NCBI GenBank assembly: GCA_011390055.1 | Contig: JAABTC010000152.1 | Coordinates: forward strand, 1-5,216 | DNA from: Burkholderiales bacterium | GTDB lineage: Bacteria; Pseudomonadota; Gammaproteobacteria; Burkholderiales; Burkholderiaceae_C | Length of the DNA stretch: 5,216 nucleotides | Direction of reading: 5' to 3' | Shown here: piece by piece, positions 1 through 5,216 of the stretch | Layout of the letters: the number at the start of each line of letters is the position of its first letter | How positions within the stretch are numbered: position 1 is the stretch's first letter | Notes under the pieces: generated by a model | Seen by the model: only the letters and a program-made list of their open reading frames with translations | Told to the model about the DNA's origin: nothing | Databases searched by the model: none | Program-made: the position numbers and the translations under genes

Positions 1-110
1 ACGACGCGCCCGCGCCCGAGGCGATCCGCAAGGTCGCCGACCGCAACGGCTTGCCGTTGAGCCGCATCAGCGAAGTGAGCGTGCTCGACCCCTACTTCTA
101 TCAACCGTGA
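1..110 (+). CDS. DUF4242-like small protein, C-terminal end only
   Basis: This is the last 35 codons of a gene that enters from the left edge; codons begin at base 3 and the stop is TGA at 108-110. The visible peptide ends in VLDPYFYQP. It aligns with the C-terminus of the next gene: over about 29 positions (APAPEAIRKV... against APSEALIKSH..., through to the VLDP/VIDP end) I count 13 identical residues and many conservative swaps, with one single-residue gap. It is therefore a paralogue of the DUF4242 protein downstream. DUF4242 is a small alpha/beta family that includes proteins annotated as nickel-binding. The histidine at position 91 of the downstream protein is valine here, so any metal site may differ. 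The N-terminus is outside the window, so whether this copy is exported cannot be seen. The family call rests on the alignment and my memory of the family; it could be a longer protein that merely ends in this domain. Confidence 0.72.
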   Translation, partial: DAPAPEAIRKVADRNGLPLSRISEVSVLDPYFYQP

Positions 111-114
111 CCCT

Positions 115-118
115 GGAG
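115..118 (+). promoter_or_regulatory. Shine-Dalgarno GGAG deciding the start of the DUF4242 gene
   Basis: GGAG lies 6 bases before ATG at 125. It favours this ATG over an in-frame GTG at 107, which overlaps the upstream TGA (GTGA) but has no ribosome site and would put two glutamates ahead of the signal peptide. Confidence 0.7.
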
Positions 119-124
119 ACGACG

Positions 125-481
125 ATGAAATTTCACACCCTCCCCGTCCTCGCCCTGCTGCTGGCCGGCGCCTGTGCCACGGCCCAGACCGCGCCGCCGC
201 TGCAGCAGTTCCTGATCGAACGCGAGATCAAGGGCGCCGGCAACATGACGCCCGTGCAACTGCGCGACGCGGCACAGAAATCCAACGGCGTGCTGCGCGT
301 GCTCGGCCCCGACATCCAGTGGGTCCACAGCTACGTGGCCGGCGACAAGATCTACTGCGTCTACAACGCGCCGAGCGAAGCGCTGATCAAGAGCCACGCC
401 GAGAAATCGGGCTTCCCGGCCGACCGCATCACCGCGGTGTCGGCAGTGATCGACCCGACGACCGCCAACCCGAAGCGCTGA
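125..481 (+). CDS. exported DUF4242 domain protein
   Basis: A 118-residue protein. Residues 1-20 form a signal peptide: Lys2, a hydrophobic run LPVLALLLAGA, then CATA before Gln21, which fits signal peptidase I cleavage after Ala20. Cys17 is preceded by AGA rather than a proper lipobox, so a lipoprotein is less likely. Residues 27-113 match the DUF4242 pattern: FLIEREIKGAG, then LRVLGPDIQWVHSYV, DKIYCVY, AP, GFPADRI and a VIDPTTA end. The family is a small ferredoxin-like alpha/beta fold, often of unknown role, with some members described as nickel-binding. His68, Cys78 and His91 are possible ligands here, which is my inference. It sits 14 bases after a paralogue and 19 bases before another exported protein, so all three are probably co-transcribed. 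The predicted location is the periplasm, which is notable because many members I recall lack a signal peptide. The family call is firm; the function is unknown. Confidence 0.88.
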   Translation: MKFHTLPVLALLLAGACATAQTAPPLQQFLIEREIKGAGNMTPVQLRDAAQKSNGVLRVLGPDIQWVHSYVAGDKIYCVYNAPSEALIKSHAEKSGFPADRITAVSAVIDPTTANPKR

Positions 482-488
482 GCCCTTG

Positions 489-494
489 AAGGAA
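489..494 (+). promoter_or_regulatory. Shine-Dalgarno AAGGAA for the exported unnamed-family gene
   Basis: AAGGAA lies 6 bases before ATG at 501. It decides for that ATG over an in-frame TTG at 486, and the ATG start also gives a standard signal peptide beginning MKPPVK. Confidence 0.7.
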
Positions 495-500
495 TCCACC

Positions 501-1064
501 ATGAAACCTCCCGTCAAGACCCTGCTCGCGCTGGCCCTGGCCACCCCGCTGCTGCTGGGCGCAGCCTCCGCGTCGGCCCACGACGAGGGCGAGACCCGCC
601 TGTCGCCGCGGGCGCAGGCGCAGATCGCCCAGGCGCGTCGCGCCACCGCCAGCTTTCACGCCATCGAAGCTGCGTTCGCCGTCGGCTACGGGCCCGCGCC
701 CGTGGTCGACCTGAAGGGCAATGCCTGCATCGTGGAGCCCGGCCAGGGCGCCATGGGCATCCACTTCGTCAACGGCAGCCTGCTCAACGTGCACCTCAGC
801 GAGCAGCAGCCGCAGGCCCTGATCTACGAGCCGGTCGGCGACGGTACGCTGCGCCTGGTCGGCGTCGAGTACCTGGTGTTCAAGGCCGCATGGGACGCTG
901 CGTTCCCAGGCCGCACGCCGGTCCTTTTCGATCAGCCCTTCCACCCGGTCCCAGAGGGCAACCGCTACGGTCTGCCGGCGTTCTATGCACTGCACCTGTG
1001 GCTGTGGAAGCCCAACCGGGCGGGAATGTTCGCCGACTGGAACCCGGCGGTGAAGTGCCCCTGA
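501..1064 (+). CDS. conserved exported protein of unknown function
   Basis: A 187-residue protein. Residues 1-26 are a clear signal peptide: Lys2 and Lys6, hydrophobic LLALALATPLLLGAA, then Ala24-Ser25-Ala26 before His27. The mature chain begins with a helical, Ala/Arg/Gln-rich stretch (residues 35-62). Recognisable blocks follow: NACIVEPGQGAMGIHFVN (74-91), LIYEPVGDGTLRLVGVEYLV (107-126), LFDQPFHP (142-149), FYALHLWLWKPN (161-172) and GMFADWNP (175-182), ending in KCP. I recall these blocks from proteins annotated only as hypothetical, and I know no assigned function. Cys76 and Cys186 are the only cysteines in the mature chain and could form a disulfide in the periplasm. His88, His98 and His165 lie in or near conserved blocks and could bind a metal or ligand; both ideas are inference. 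It follows the DUF4242 gene by 19 bases with its own ribosome site. After its stop there is a 55-base gap and no typical T-tailed terminator. Confidence 0.85.
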   Translation: MKPPVKTLLALALATPLLLGAASASAHDEGETRLSPRAQAQIAQARRATASFHAIEAAFAVGYGPAPVVDLKGNACIVEPGQGAMGIHFVNGSLLNVHLSEQQPQALIYEPVGDGTLRLVGVEYLVFKAAWDAAFPGRTPVLFDQPFHPVPEGNRYGLPAFYALHLWLWKPNRAGMFADWNPAVKCP

Positions 1065-1098
1065 CGACGGCTTAGCCGCGCCGCATCGCCGCGCTGGA

Positions 1099-1123
1099 GC
1101 ACCGCACTACACTGGTGCGGTGC
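1099..1123 (+). repeat. perfect 9-bp inverted repeat over the permease start codon
   Basis: The left arm GCACCGCAC (1099-1107) and right arm GTGCGGTGC (1115-1123) are exact reverse complements separated by the 7 bases TACACTG. The GTG start of the permease (1120-1122) lies inside the right arm. As RNA this would be a strong GC hairpin hiding the start codon. As DNA it could be an operator for a dimeric regulator. No T-run follows, so it does not look like a standard intrinsic terminator of the upstream unit. The symmetry is seen directly; the function is inference. Confidence 0.5.
1108..1113 (+). promoter_or_regulatory. possible -10 element in the inverted-repeat spacer
   Basis: TACACT matches the TANNNT form of a -10 box (4 of 6 to TATAAT) and ends 6 bases before the GTG start at 1120. 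A start of transcription about 7 bases downstream would fall on the GTG itself and give a leaderless message, which would explain the missing Shine-Dalgarno. No good -35 box is visible 16-18 bases upstream. A short motif like this can occur by chance. Confidence 0.2.
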
Positions 1124-2820
1124 CTCAGCTGCCGAAGTTCCACCGGTTCCGGCCGCGCCTGATCGATTCGCTGCAGGGCTACGACCGCCGCAGTGCGCTG
1201 GCCGACATCGGCGCCGGCATCACCGTGGCGGTGGTCGCGCTGCCCCTGGCCATGGCCTTCGCCATCGCCTCGGGCCTCAAGCCCGAGCAGGGCCTCGTCA
1301 CCGCCATCGTCGCCGGCTTCCTGATCTCGGCGCTCGGCGGCTCGAACGTGCAGATCGGCGGGCCGGCCGGCGCCTTCATCGTCATCGTCTACGGCATCCT
1401 GCAGCGCTACGGCCTGACCAACCTGCTGATCTCGACAGCACTGGCCGGCGTGCTGCTGGTGGCGCTCGGAGCCCTCAAGCTCGGCGCCTGGGTGCGCTAC
1501 ATCCCCGTCACGATCATCACCGGCTTCACCAACGGCATCGCCGTGCTGATCGCCTTGTCGCAGCTCAAAGACCTGCTCGGCCTGTCGATCGACAACATGC
1601 CGGCGGACTTCTTCTCGCAGTGGGCTGCACTGGCGCGCCACCTCGACAGCTTCAATCCCGCGGCGCTCGGGCTGGGCCTGGTCACCTTGGGGGGCCTGTT
1701 CCTGTGGCCCAGGCTGTGGGCCACGCGCCCGGCGGCGAGCCTGCTGGCGCAACGCATCGCGGCCAGCCCTGCCGGCCGCGTGGCCGCGCGCATGCCCGGG
1801 CCGGTGATCGCCCTGGTGTCGATGGGGCTGCTGGTCTGGGGCCTCGAACTGCCGGTCGAAACCATCGGCAGCCGCTTCGGCAGCATTCCGCACCGCCTGC
1901 CCGACCTGGCGCTGCCGCCGTTCAGCTGGGAGAGCGCCAAGCAGTTGCTGATCCCGACCGTGACGATCGCACTGCTCGGCGCGATCGAGTCGCTGATGTG
2001 CGCGCGCATCGCCGACAACCTGTCGGACCTGCCGCGCCACGACGCCAACCAGGAACTGATGGCGCAGGGCGTGGCCAACATCGTCTCGCCGCTCTTCGGC
2101 GGCATGCCGGCCACCGGCACCATCGCCCGCACCGTCACCAACCTGCGCGCCGGCGCCAGGACGCCGGTGGCCGGCATCGTGCATGCTGTGGTGCTGTTGT
2201 TGATCGTGCTGGTGGGGGCCCCGCTGGCCCTGCACGTGCCGCTGCCGGTGCTGGCCGGCATCCTGTTGTTCGTGGCCTGGAACATGGGCGAATGGCACGC
2301 GTTCACGCGGCTGCGGCGCTTCGGCCCGGCCGACGCCGCCACGCTGCTCGGCACCTTCTTCCTGACCGTCGTGTTCGACCTGATGGTGGCCGTGGAAGTC
2401 GGCCTGATCATGGCCTGCGTGTTCTTCATCCACCGCATGGGCAGCCTGTTCAGCGTCAAGCCGCACGACAGCCCAGGCCTGCCGCGGGGCGTGCAGGTGT
2501 TCGAGCTGTTCGGTTCGCTGTTCTTCGGCGCGGTGGGCAAAATCGAGGAACTGCCGGCGCAGCTGCCGAGCGACACGCACCTGCTGGTGCTCGGGATGCA
2601 CCGCCTGATCTCGCTCGACAACTCCGGGCTCGATGCGCTGCAACAGCTGCACCGCAGCCTGAAGAAGCAAGGCATCGGTCTGGTGCTGGCGCAGGTCAAC
2701 GAAGAACCGCTGCGCCTGATCCGCCGCTCCGGCTTCGACGCCGTGCTCGGCGACGACGCCATTGTCCCGACGCTCGCGCGCGCCTTCGACGTGCGGCCGA
2801 TGCCCGCCCCGGCCGTCTGA
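1120..2820 (+). CDS. SulP-family anion permease with C-terminal STAS domain
   Basis: A 566-residue inner-membrane transporter of the SulP (SLC26-like) family, whose members carry sulfate, bicarbonate, dicarboxylates or other anions by symport or exchange. Residues 14-53 show the family start: a short cytosolic lead, then [21 protein letters not shown]... into the first membrane segment. [14 protein letters not shown] (73-86), [22 protein letters not shown] (133-154, given here as a block) and [19 protein letters not shown] (327-345) are characteristic. Hydrophobic segments continue to about residue 437. A STAS domain spans about 456-557, with LDNSGLDAL (499-507) at the loop equivalent to the phosphorylation site of anti-sigma antagonists. 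Length is normal for a bacterial SulP-STAS protein. The substrate cannot be read from the sequence; 'sulfate permease' would be a default label. The GTG start is chosen because the family N-terminus begins just there and the next in-frame ATG (codon 45) is inside the first membrane segment. GGAG at 1096-1099 is 20 bases away, too far to serve as a ribosome site. The racemase gene follows after 8 bases. Confidence 0.93.
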   Translation: MPQLPKFHRFRPRLIDSLQGYDRRSALADIGAGITVAVVALPLAMAFAIASGLKPEQGLVTAIVAGFLISALGGSNVQIGGPAGAFIVIVYGILQRYGLTNLLISTALAGVLLVALGALKLGAWVRYIPVTIITGFTNGIAVLIALSQLKDLLGLSIDNMPADFFSQWAALARHLDSFNPAALGLGLVTLGGLFLWPRLWATRPAASLLAQRIAASPAGRVAARMPGPVIALVSMGLLVWGLELPVETIGSRFGSIPHRLPDLALPPFSWESAKQLLIPTVTIALLGAIESLMCARIADNLSDLPRHDANQELMAQGVANIVSPLFGGMPATGTIARTVTNLRAGARTPVAGIVHAVVLLLIVLVGAPLALHVPLPVLAGILLFVAWNMGEWHAFTRLRRFGPADAATLLGTFFLTVVFDLMVAVEVGLIMACVFFIHRMGSLFSVKPHDSPGLPRGVQVFELFGSLFFGAVGKIEELPAQLPSDTHLLVLGMHRLISLDNSGLDALQQLHRSLKKQGIGLVLAQVNEEPLRLIRRSGFDAVLGDDAIVPTLARAFDVRPMPAPAV

Positions 2821-2828
2821 GCCGCGCC

Positions 2829-3977
2829 ATGGGACCGCTGGCCGGCTTGCGCGTGCTCGAGTTCGAGGCCATCGGACCGGGGCCCTTTGCCGGCATGATG
2901 CTGGCCGACATGGGCGCCGACGTGCTGCGCATCGACCGCACCGAAGACGCCGGCCTCGGCCTGGGCAGCACGCGCGCCCACGACGTGATGCTGCGCGGGC
3001 GCCGCTCGGTGACGCTGGACCTGAAGACCCCCGGCGGGGTGCAGGCCGCGCTGCAACTCGCCGCGCGCGCCGATGCGCTGATCGAAGGTTTCCGGCCCGG
3101 CGTGATGGAACGGCTGGGCCTGGGCCCCGAGGTGCTGCTGGCGCACCAACCCAGGCTGGTCTACGGCCGCATCACCGGCTGGGGCCAGACCGGGCCGCTG
3201 GCCGCGCAGGCCGGCCACGACATCAACTACATCGCGCTGGCCGGCGTGCTCGGCGCGATCGGCCGCGCCGGGCAGGCGCCGGTGCCGCCGCTGAACCTGG
3301 TCGGCGACTTCGGCGGCGGCGGCATGTTGCTGGCGTTCGGCATCGCCTGCGGCGTGATCGAAGCCCGCAGCTCGGGCCGAGGCCAGGTGATCGACGCGGC
3401 GATGGTCGACGGCGCCGGCCTGTTGGCCACGATGTTCGCAGGCCTGCGCGCGGACGGCCTGTGGCGCGACGATCGCGGCGGCAACCTGCTCGACTCCGGT
3501 GCCCCGTGGTACGACAGCTACGAGACGTTGGACGGCCGCTACGTCGCGATCGGTGCGATCGAGCCGAAGTTTTATGCCGCGCTGATCGAGCGCCTGGGTC
3601 TGGATCCCGTCACCCTGCCGCCGCAACACGACCGTGCACGCTGGCCCGCATTGCGCGCCTGCTTTGCACAGGCCTTTCGGGGCCGGACCCGCGAGGCCTG
3701 GTGCGCCGTCTTCGACGGTTCGGACGCCTGCTTCGCGCCGGTGCTGAGCCCGGCCGAAGCCGCAGCGCACCCGCACCTGCAGGCGCGTGCGAGCCACGTG
3801 GCGATCGACGGGCTCGAGCAGCCCGCGCCCGCGCCGCTGTTCTCGCGCACGCCCGGCGCCGTGCGCAGCCCTCCACCCGAGCGCGGTGCGCAAGGACGCG
3901 CAGCGCTGGCGGATTGGGGCTTCGACGCGACGGCGATCGAAGGTTTGATGGCCTTGGGACTGGGACTGCGCGATTGA
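2829..3977 (+). CDS. alpha-methylacyl-CoA racemase (CoA-transferase family III fold)
   Basis: A 382-residue cytosolic enzyme of the CaiB/BaiF (family III) fold. It is predicted to interconvert the R and S forms of 2-methyl-branched acyl-CoAs so that they can enter beta-oxidation. The N-terminus [20 protein letters not shown] and [15 protein letters not shown] (23-37) are typical. The racemase-specific block [18 protein letters not shown] runs from 129 to 146, [15 protein letters not shown] from 156 to 170, [22 protein letters not shown] from 224 to 245 in pieces, and DACFAPVLS from 299 to 307. By motif, His130, Asp160 and Glu245 correspond to His126, Asp156 and Glu241 of the Mycobacterium tuberculosis enzyme MCR, a constant offset of four. 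The catalytic set is therefore intact, which separates it from formyl-CoA or carnitine CoA-transferases. Length matches the family. The gene starts 8 bases after the permease stop with no clear Shine-Dalgarno in the gap, so translation is probably coupled to the permease. The substrate (branched fatty acid, sterol or bile-acid side chain) is not readable. Confidence 0.93.
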   Translation: MGPLAGLRVLEFEAIGPGPFAGMMLADMGADVLRIDRTEDAGLGLGSTRAHDVMLRGRRSVTLDLKTPGGVQAALQLAARADALIEGFRPGVMERLGLGPEVLLAHQPRLVYGRITGWGQTGPLAAQAGHDINYIALAGVLGAIGRAGQAPVPPLNLVGDFGGGGMLLAFGIACGVIEARSSGRGQVIDAAMVDGAGLLATMFAGLRADGLWRDDRGGNLLDSGAPWYDSYETLDGRYVAIGAIEPKFYAALIERLGLDPVTLPPQHDRARWPALRACFAQAFRGRTREAWCAVFDGSDACFAPVLSPAEAAAHPHLQARASHVAIDGLEQPAPAPLFSRTPGAVRSPPPERGAQGRAALADWGFDATAIEGLMALGLGLRD

Positions 3978-4004
3978 GCCGGCCGTGGCGCGCGCCCTGC
4001 ACTC

Positions 4005-4502
4005 TCAGTTGCGATTCAATTCGCTCGCGTCGTCGCTGACCGCCGACGACAGCACCTTGCCGTCGCGGTCGAACGTGACGGTGAACAGCTTGGCCTGCTG
4101 GGCATCGAGCCAGCGCCACACCCACTGCTCCTCGTCGGGCTTCAAGTCGTAGCGCGCCGTCCTGGCGGGCTTGCCGAGCAGGCGGCGCACCTCGGCCTTG
4201 TCCAGGCCCGGCTGGACGCGGGCGAACTCGCTGGGCTTCAACACCTGGCGCAGCGCGCTCATCTTGCCGTCGGCGCCGAGCGTGATGAAGTAGTTGGTCT
4301 GGCCTTCGGGCTGGCGCGGGTACTCGAAGATGCGGCCACCGTCGGGTGCGTTGAACACCGCCGCAGGTGCGCCGAATTCGCGCCGCACATCGGCCTCGGT
4401 CGACAGGCCCTCTTCGAGCCGGGCGGCGCGCTGCGGATCGCAGGCGACGAGCACCAGGCACAACGCCGCCAGCGTCGCAGCCGTCCACCGTTTCGAGACC
4501 AT
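4005..4502 (-). CDS. lipoprotein with two BamE/SmpA-like repeats
   Basis: A 165-residue predicted lipoprotein. Residues 1-20 are a signal peptide (Lys4, Arg5, then hydrophobic AATLAALCLVLVA) with lipobox LVAC, so Cys21 should be lipidated. The mature chain has two related halves. The first starts RLEEGLSTEADVRREFGAPA (29-48 region) and ends YFITLGADGKM; the second starts RVQPGLDKAEVRRLLGKPA (95-113) and ends LFTVTFDRDGKV. Both show the GL-x-x-x-x-VRR-x-x-G-x-P pattern followed by beta strands seen in BamE (SmpA/OmlA) proteins. BamE itself is an outer-membrane assembly factor with one such domain, so this is a family relative, not bamE. Asp22 at position +2 is the inner-membrane retention signal of E. 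coli Lol sorting, so the location is uncertain. A G-rich stretch lies just upstream of the ATG as a weak ribosome site. It is convergent with the racemase and divergent from the DUF3460 gene. Confidence 0.85.
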   Translation of the reverse strand: MVSKRWTAATLAALCLVLVACDPQRAARLEEGLSTEADVRREFGAPAAVFNAPDGGRIFEYPRQPEGQTNYFITLGADGKMSALRQVLKPSEFARVQPGLDKAEVRRLLGKPARTARYDLKPDEEQWVWRWLDAQQAKLFTVTFDRDGKVLSSAVSDDASELNRN

Positions 4503-4515
4503 GCCCTCACCCCCG

Positions 4516-4521
4516 TAAAAT
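4516..4521 (+). promoter_or_regulatory. possible -10 box for the DUF3460-scpA unit
   Basis: TAAAAT matches the -10 consensus at 5 of 6 positions and lies in the 47-base gap between two divergent genes, the only A/T-rich spot there. Transcription would start near 4528 and leave about 22 bases before ATG at 4550. No good -35 box is visible at 16-18 bases, where the bases belong to the lipoprotein's first codons. I could not find a convincing promoter for the opposite strand. Confidence 0.4.
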
Positions 4522-4549
4522 CAGGCTCAACCTGGATTCTGCCCGCCCC

Positions 4550-4753
4550 ATGCCCCTGTTCTGGAAACCGTACCGCTCCGACGTCACGCAGTTCATCGAC
4601 ACGCTGAAGGCCAAGAAGCCGACGCTGGAAGCCGAACAACGCGCCGGACGTGCCCTGCTGTGGGACCGCGCCATCGACCGCAGCGATCAGGCCGACTGGC
4701 AGGACGCCCGCGTGCGCCAGCAGCCCTACGTGTACCAGACGCGCGGCAAATGA
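4550..4753 (+). CDS. DUF3460 family protein
   Basis: A 67-residue protein with no signal peptide or membrane segment, so probably cytosolic. It matches the small DUF3460 family as I remember it from Burkholderiales: an aromatic/basic start (MPLFWKPYRSDVTQFI), then LKAKKPTLEAEQRAGRALLWD (19-39, in pieces), and a VRQQPYVYQ tail (55-63). The function of the family is unknown. The start at 4550 is taken because the family begins here; the reading frame is open upstream, but that part is the complement of the lipoprotein gene. No strong Shine-Dalgarno is seen; TGGA at 4533-4536 is weak and far. The stop TGA (4751-4753) shares its last base with the ATG of scpA, so the two are translationally coupled. 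Confidence 0.88.
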   Translation: MPLFWKPYRSDVTQFIDTLKAKKPTLEAEQRAGRALLWDRAIDRSDQADWQDARVRQQPYVYQTRGK

Positions 4754-5216
4754 TGGCCGCCTCGGCGGCGGGCGACGGGCAACTGCCGCCGCCACCCGAC
4801 CCCGAACTCGCGGCCTCGCTGCCGCCCGCCGCGGTCGACGCGATCGCGGTGGCGCGCCTGTACGGCGAGCCGCTGTTCGCGATGCCGAGCGACCTCTACA
4901 TCCCGCCGGATGCGCTGGAGGTCTTTCTCGAAGCCTTCGAGGGCCCGCTCGACCTGCTGCTGTACCTGATCCGGCGCCAGAACTTCAACATCCTGGACAT
5001 CCCGCTGGCCGACGTGACGCGCCAGTACCTGGCCTACGTCGAGCAGATCCGCAAGCACAACCTGGAACTGGCCAGCGAATACCTGCTGATGGCCGCGATG
5101 CTGATCGAGATCAAGAGCCGCATGCTGCTGCCGCCGAAGAAGACGGCCGAGGGGCGCGAGATCGAAGACCCGCGCGCCGAGCTGGTGCGGCGCCTGCTGG
5201 AGTACGAGCGCATGAA
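4753..5216 (+). CDS. scpA: segregation and condensation protein A, N-terminal part
   Basis: The first 154 codons of ScpA, open to the right edge; the family is usually about 250-290 residues, so a little over half is visible. ScpA is the kleisin subunit of the SMC-ScpA-ScpB condensin that compacts and separates chromosomes at the nucleoid. Residues 1-28 are Ala/Pro-rich and low in complexity. Residues 31-58 (IAVARLYGEPLFAMPSDLYI, then PPDALEVF) are a lead I recall from Burkholderiales ScpA. The core follows: EAFEGPLDLLLYLIRRQNF (60-78), LDIPLADVTRQYLAYVE (81-97) and LELASEYLLMAAMLIEIKSR (104-123), then MLLPPK. This is the N-terminal helical domain that in known ScpA binds the SMC neck. The C-terminal winged-helix domain is beyond the window. 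The start is the ATG in TGATG overlapping the DUF3460 stop by one base. Confidence 0.95.
   Translation, partial: MAASAAGDGQLPPPPDPELAASLPPAAVDAIAVARLYGEPLFAMPSDLYIPPDALEVFLEAFEGPLDLLLYLIRRQNFNILDIPLADVTRQYLAYVEQIRKHNLELASEYLLMAAMLIEIKSRMLLPPKKTAEGREIEDPRAELVRRLLEYERM

Noticed and set aside
107..124. GTG at 107 overlapping the upstream stop as the start of the DUF4242 gene.
   Set aside because: It lacks a ribosome site and adds acidic residues before the signal peptide, whereas ATG at 125 has GGAG at ideal spacing.
1068..1078. CGGCT-T-AGCCG after the unnamed exported gene as a terminator hairpin.
   Set aside because: The loop would be a single base, too tight for a hairpin, and no T-tract follows.
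1072..3893. Very long open frames on the minus strand opposite the permease and racemase (532 and 798 codons), and long plus-strand alternates over the same region.
   Set aside because: Their products are low-complexity Arg/Ala/Gly/His-rich strings with no recognisable domains, and they lie antisense or out of frame to genes with clear family motifs. Long stop-free shadows are expected at this GC content.
3978..4004. GC-rich palindrome GGCGCGCGCC in the convergent gap as a bidirectional terminator.
   Set aside because: The palindrome has no loop and no T-run on either strand, so it does not meet the form of an intrinsic terminator; such short GC palindromes are common here.
4259..4795. Open frames of 178 codons (-) and 74 or 128 codons (+) around the lipoprotein start.
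   Set aside because: They overlap the lipoprotein, DUF3460 or scpA genes in other frames and show no family features; only the last 67 codons of the 128-codon frame (from 4550) are a real gene.
1..5216. A mobile element, CRISPR array, toxin-antitoxin pair or defence system.
   Set aside because: No transposase, integrase, terminal repeats, spaced direct repeats, nuclease or toxin motifs were seen on either strand; all long frames are accounted for by the genes listed.

Overview
The window is high-GC bacterial chromosome, densely coded, with short gaps, little overlap and G/C-rich third codon positions throughout. The right-hand pair (a DUF3460 protein followed by ScpA with a 'YGEPLF...YIPPDALEVFLEAFEGPLDLLL'-type start, cited here in pieces) and the overall style point to a betaproteobacterium of the order Burkholderiales. 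This is a family-level inference from recalled proteins, not a database result.

Layout, left to right. (1) Bases 1-1064 (+) hold three consecutive genes: the 3' end of a small DUF4242-like protein, a complete exported DUF4242 protein, and a complete exported protein of a conserved but unnamed family. Gaps are 14 and 19 bases and each complete gene has its own Shine-Dalgarno, so they look like one transcription unit of small, mostly periplasmic proteins. The two DUF4242-like proteins align with each other inside the window, so they are a tandem duplication. (2) Bases 1120-3977 (+) hold a SulP-family anion permease with a C-terminal STAS domain. It is followed 8 bases later by an alpha-methylacyl-CoA racemase of CoA-transferase family III with all expected catalytic residues. 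The permease starts with GTG inside the right arm of a perfect 9-bp inverted repeat, without a usable Shine-Dalgarno. (3) Bases 4005-4502 (-) hold a lipoprotein with two BamE/SmpA-like repeats, convergent with the racemase. (4) Bases 4550-5216 (+), divergent from the lipoprotein, hold the DUF3460 gene and the first 154 codons of scpA, joined by a one-base stop/start overlap (TGATG).

The pieces look like ordinary chromosomal housekeeping and metabolic genes. I see no insertion sequence, phage gene, tRNA, rRNA, CRISPR array or defence system. The items most worth a second look are the inverted repeat over the permease start, the cluster of DUF4242 tandem copies with an uncharacterised exported protein, the permease-racemase pairing, and the two-repeat BamE-like lipoprotein.
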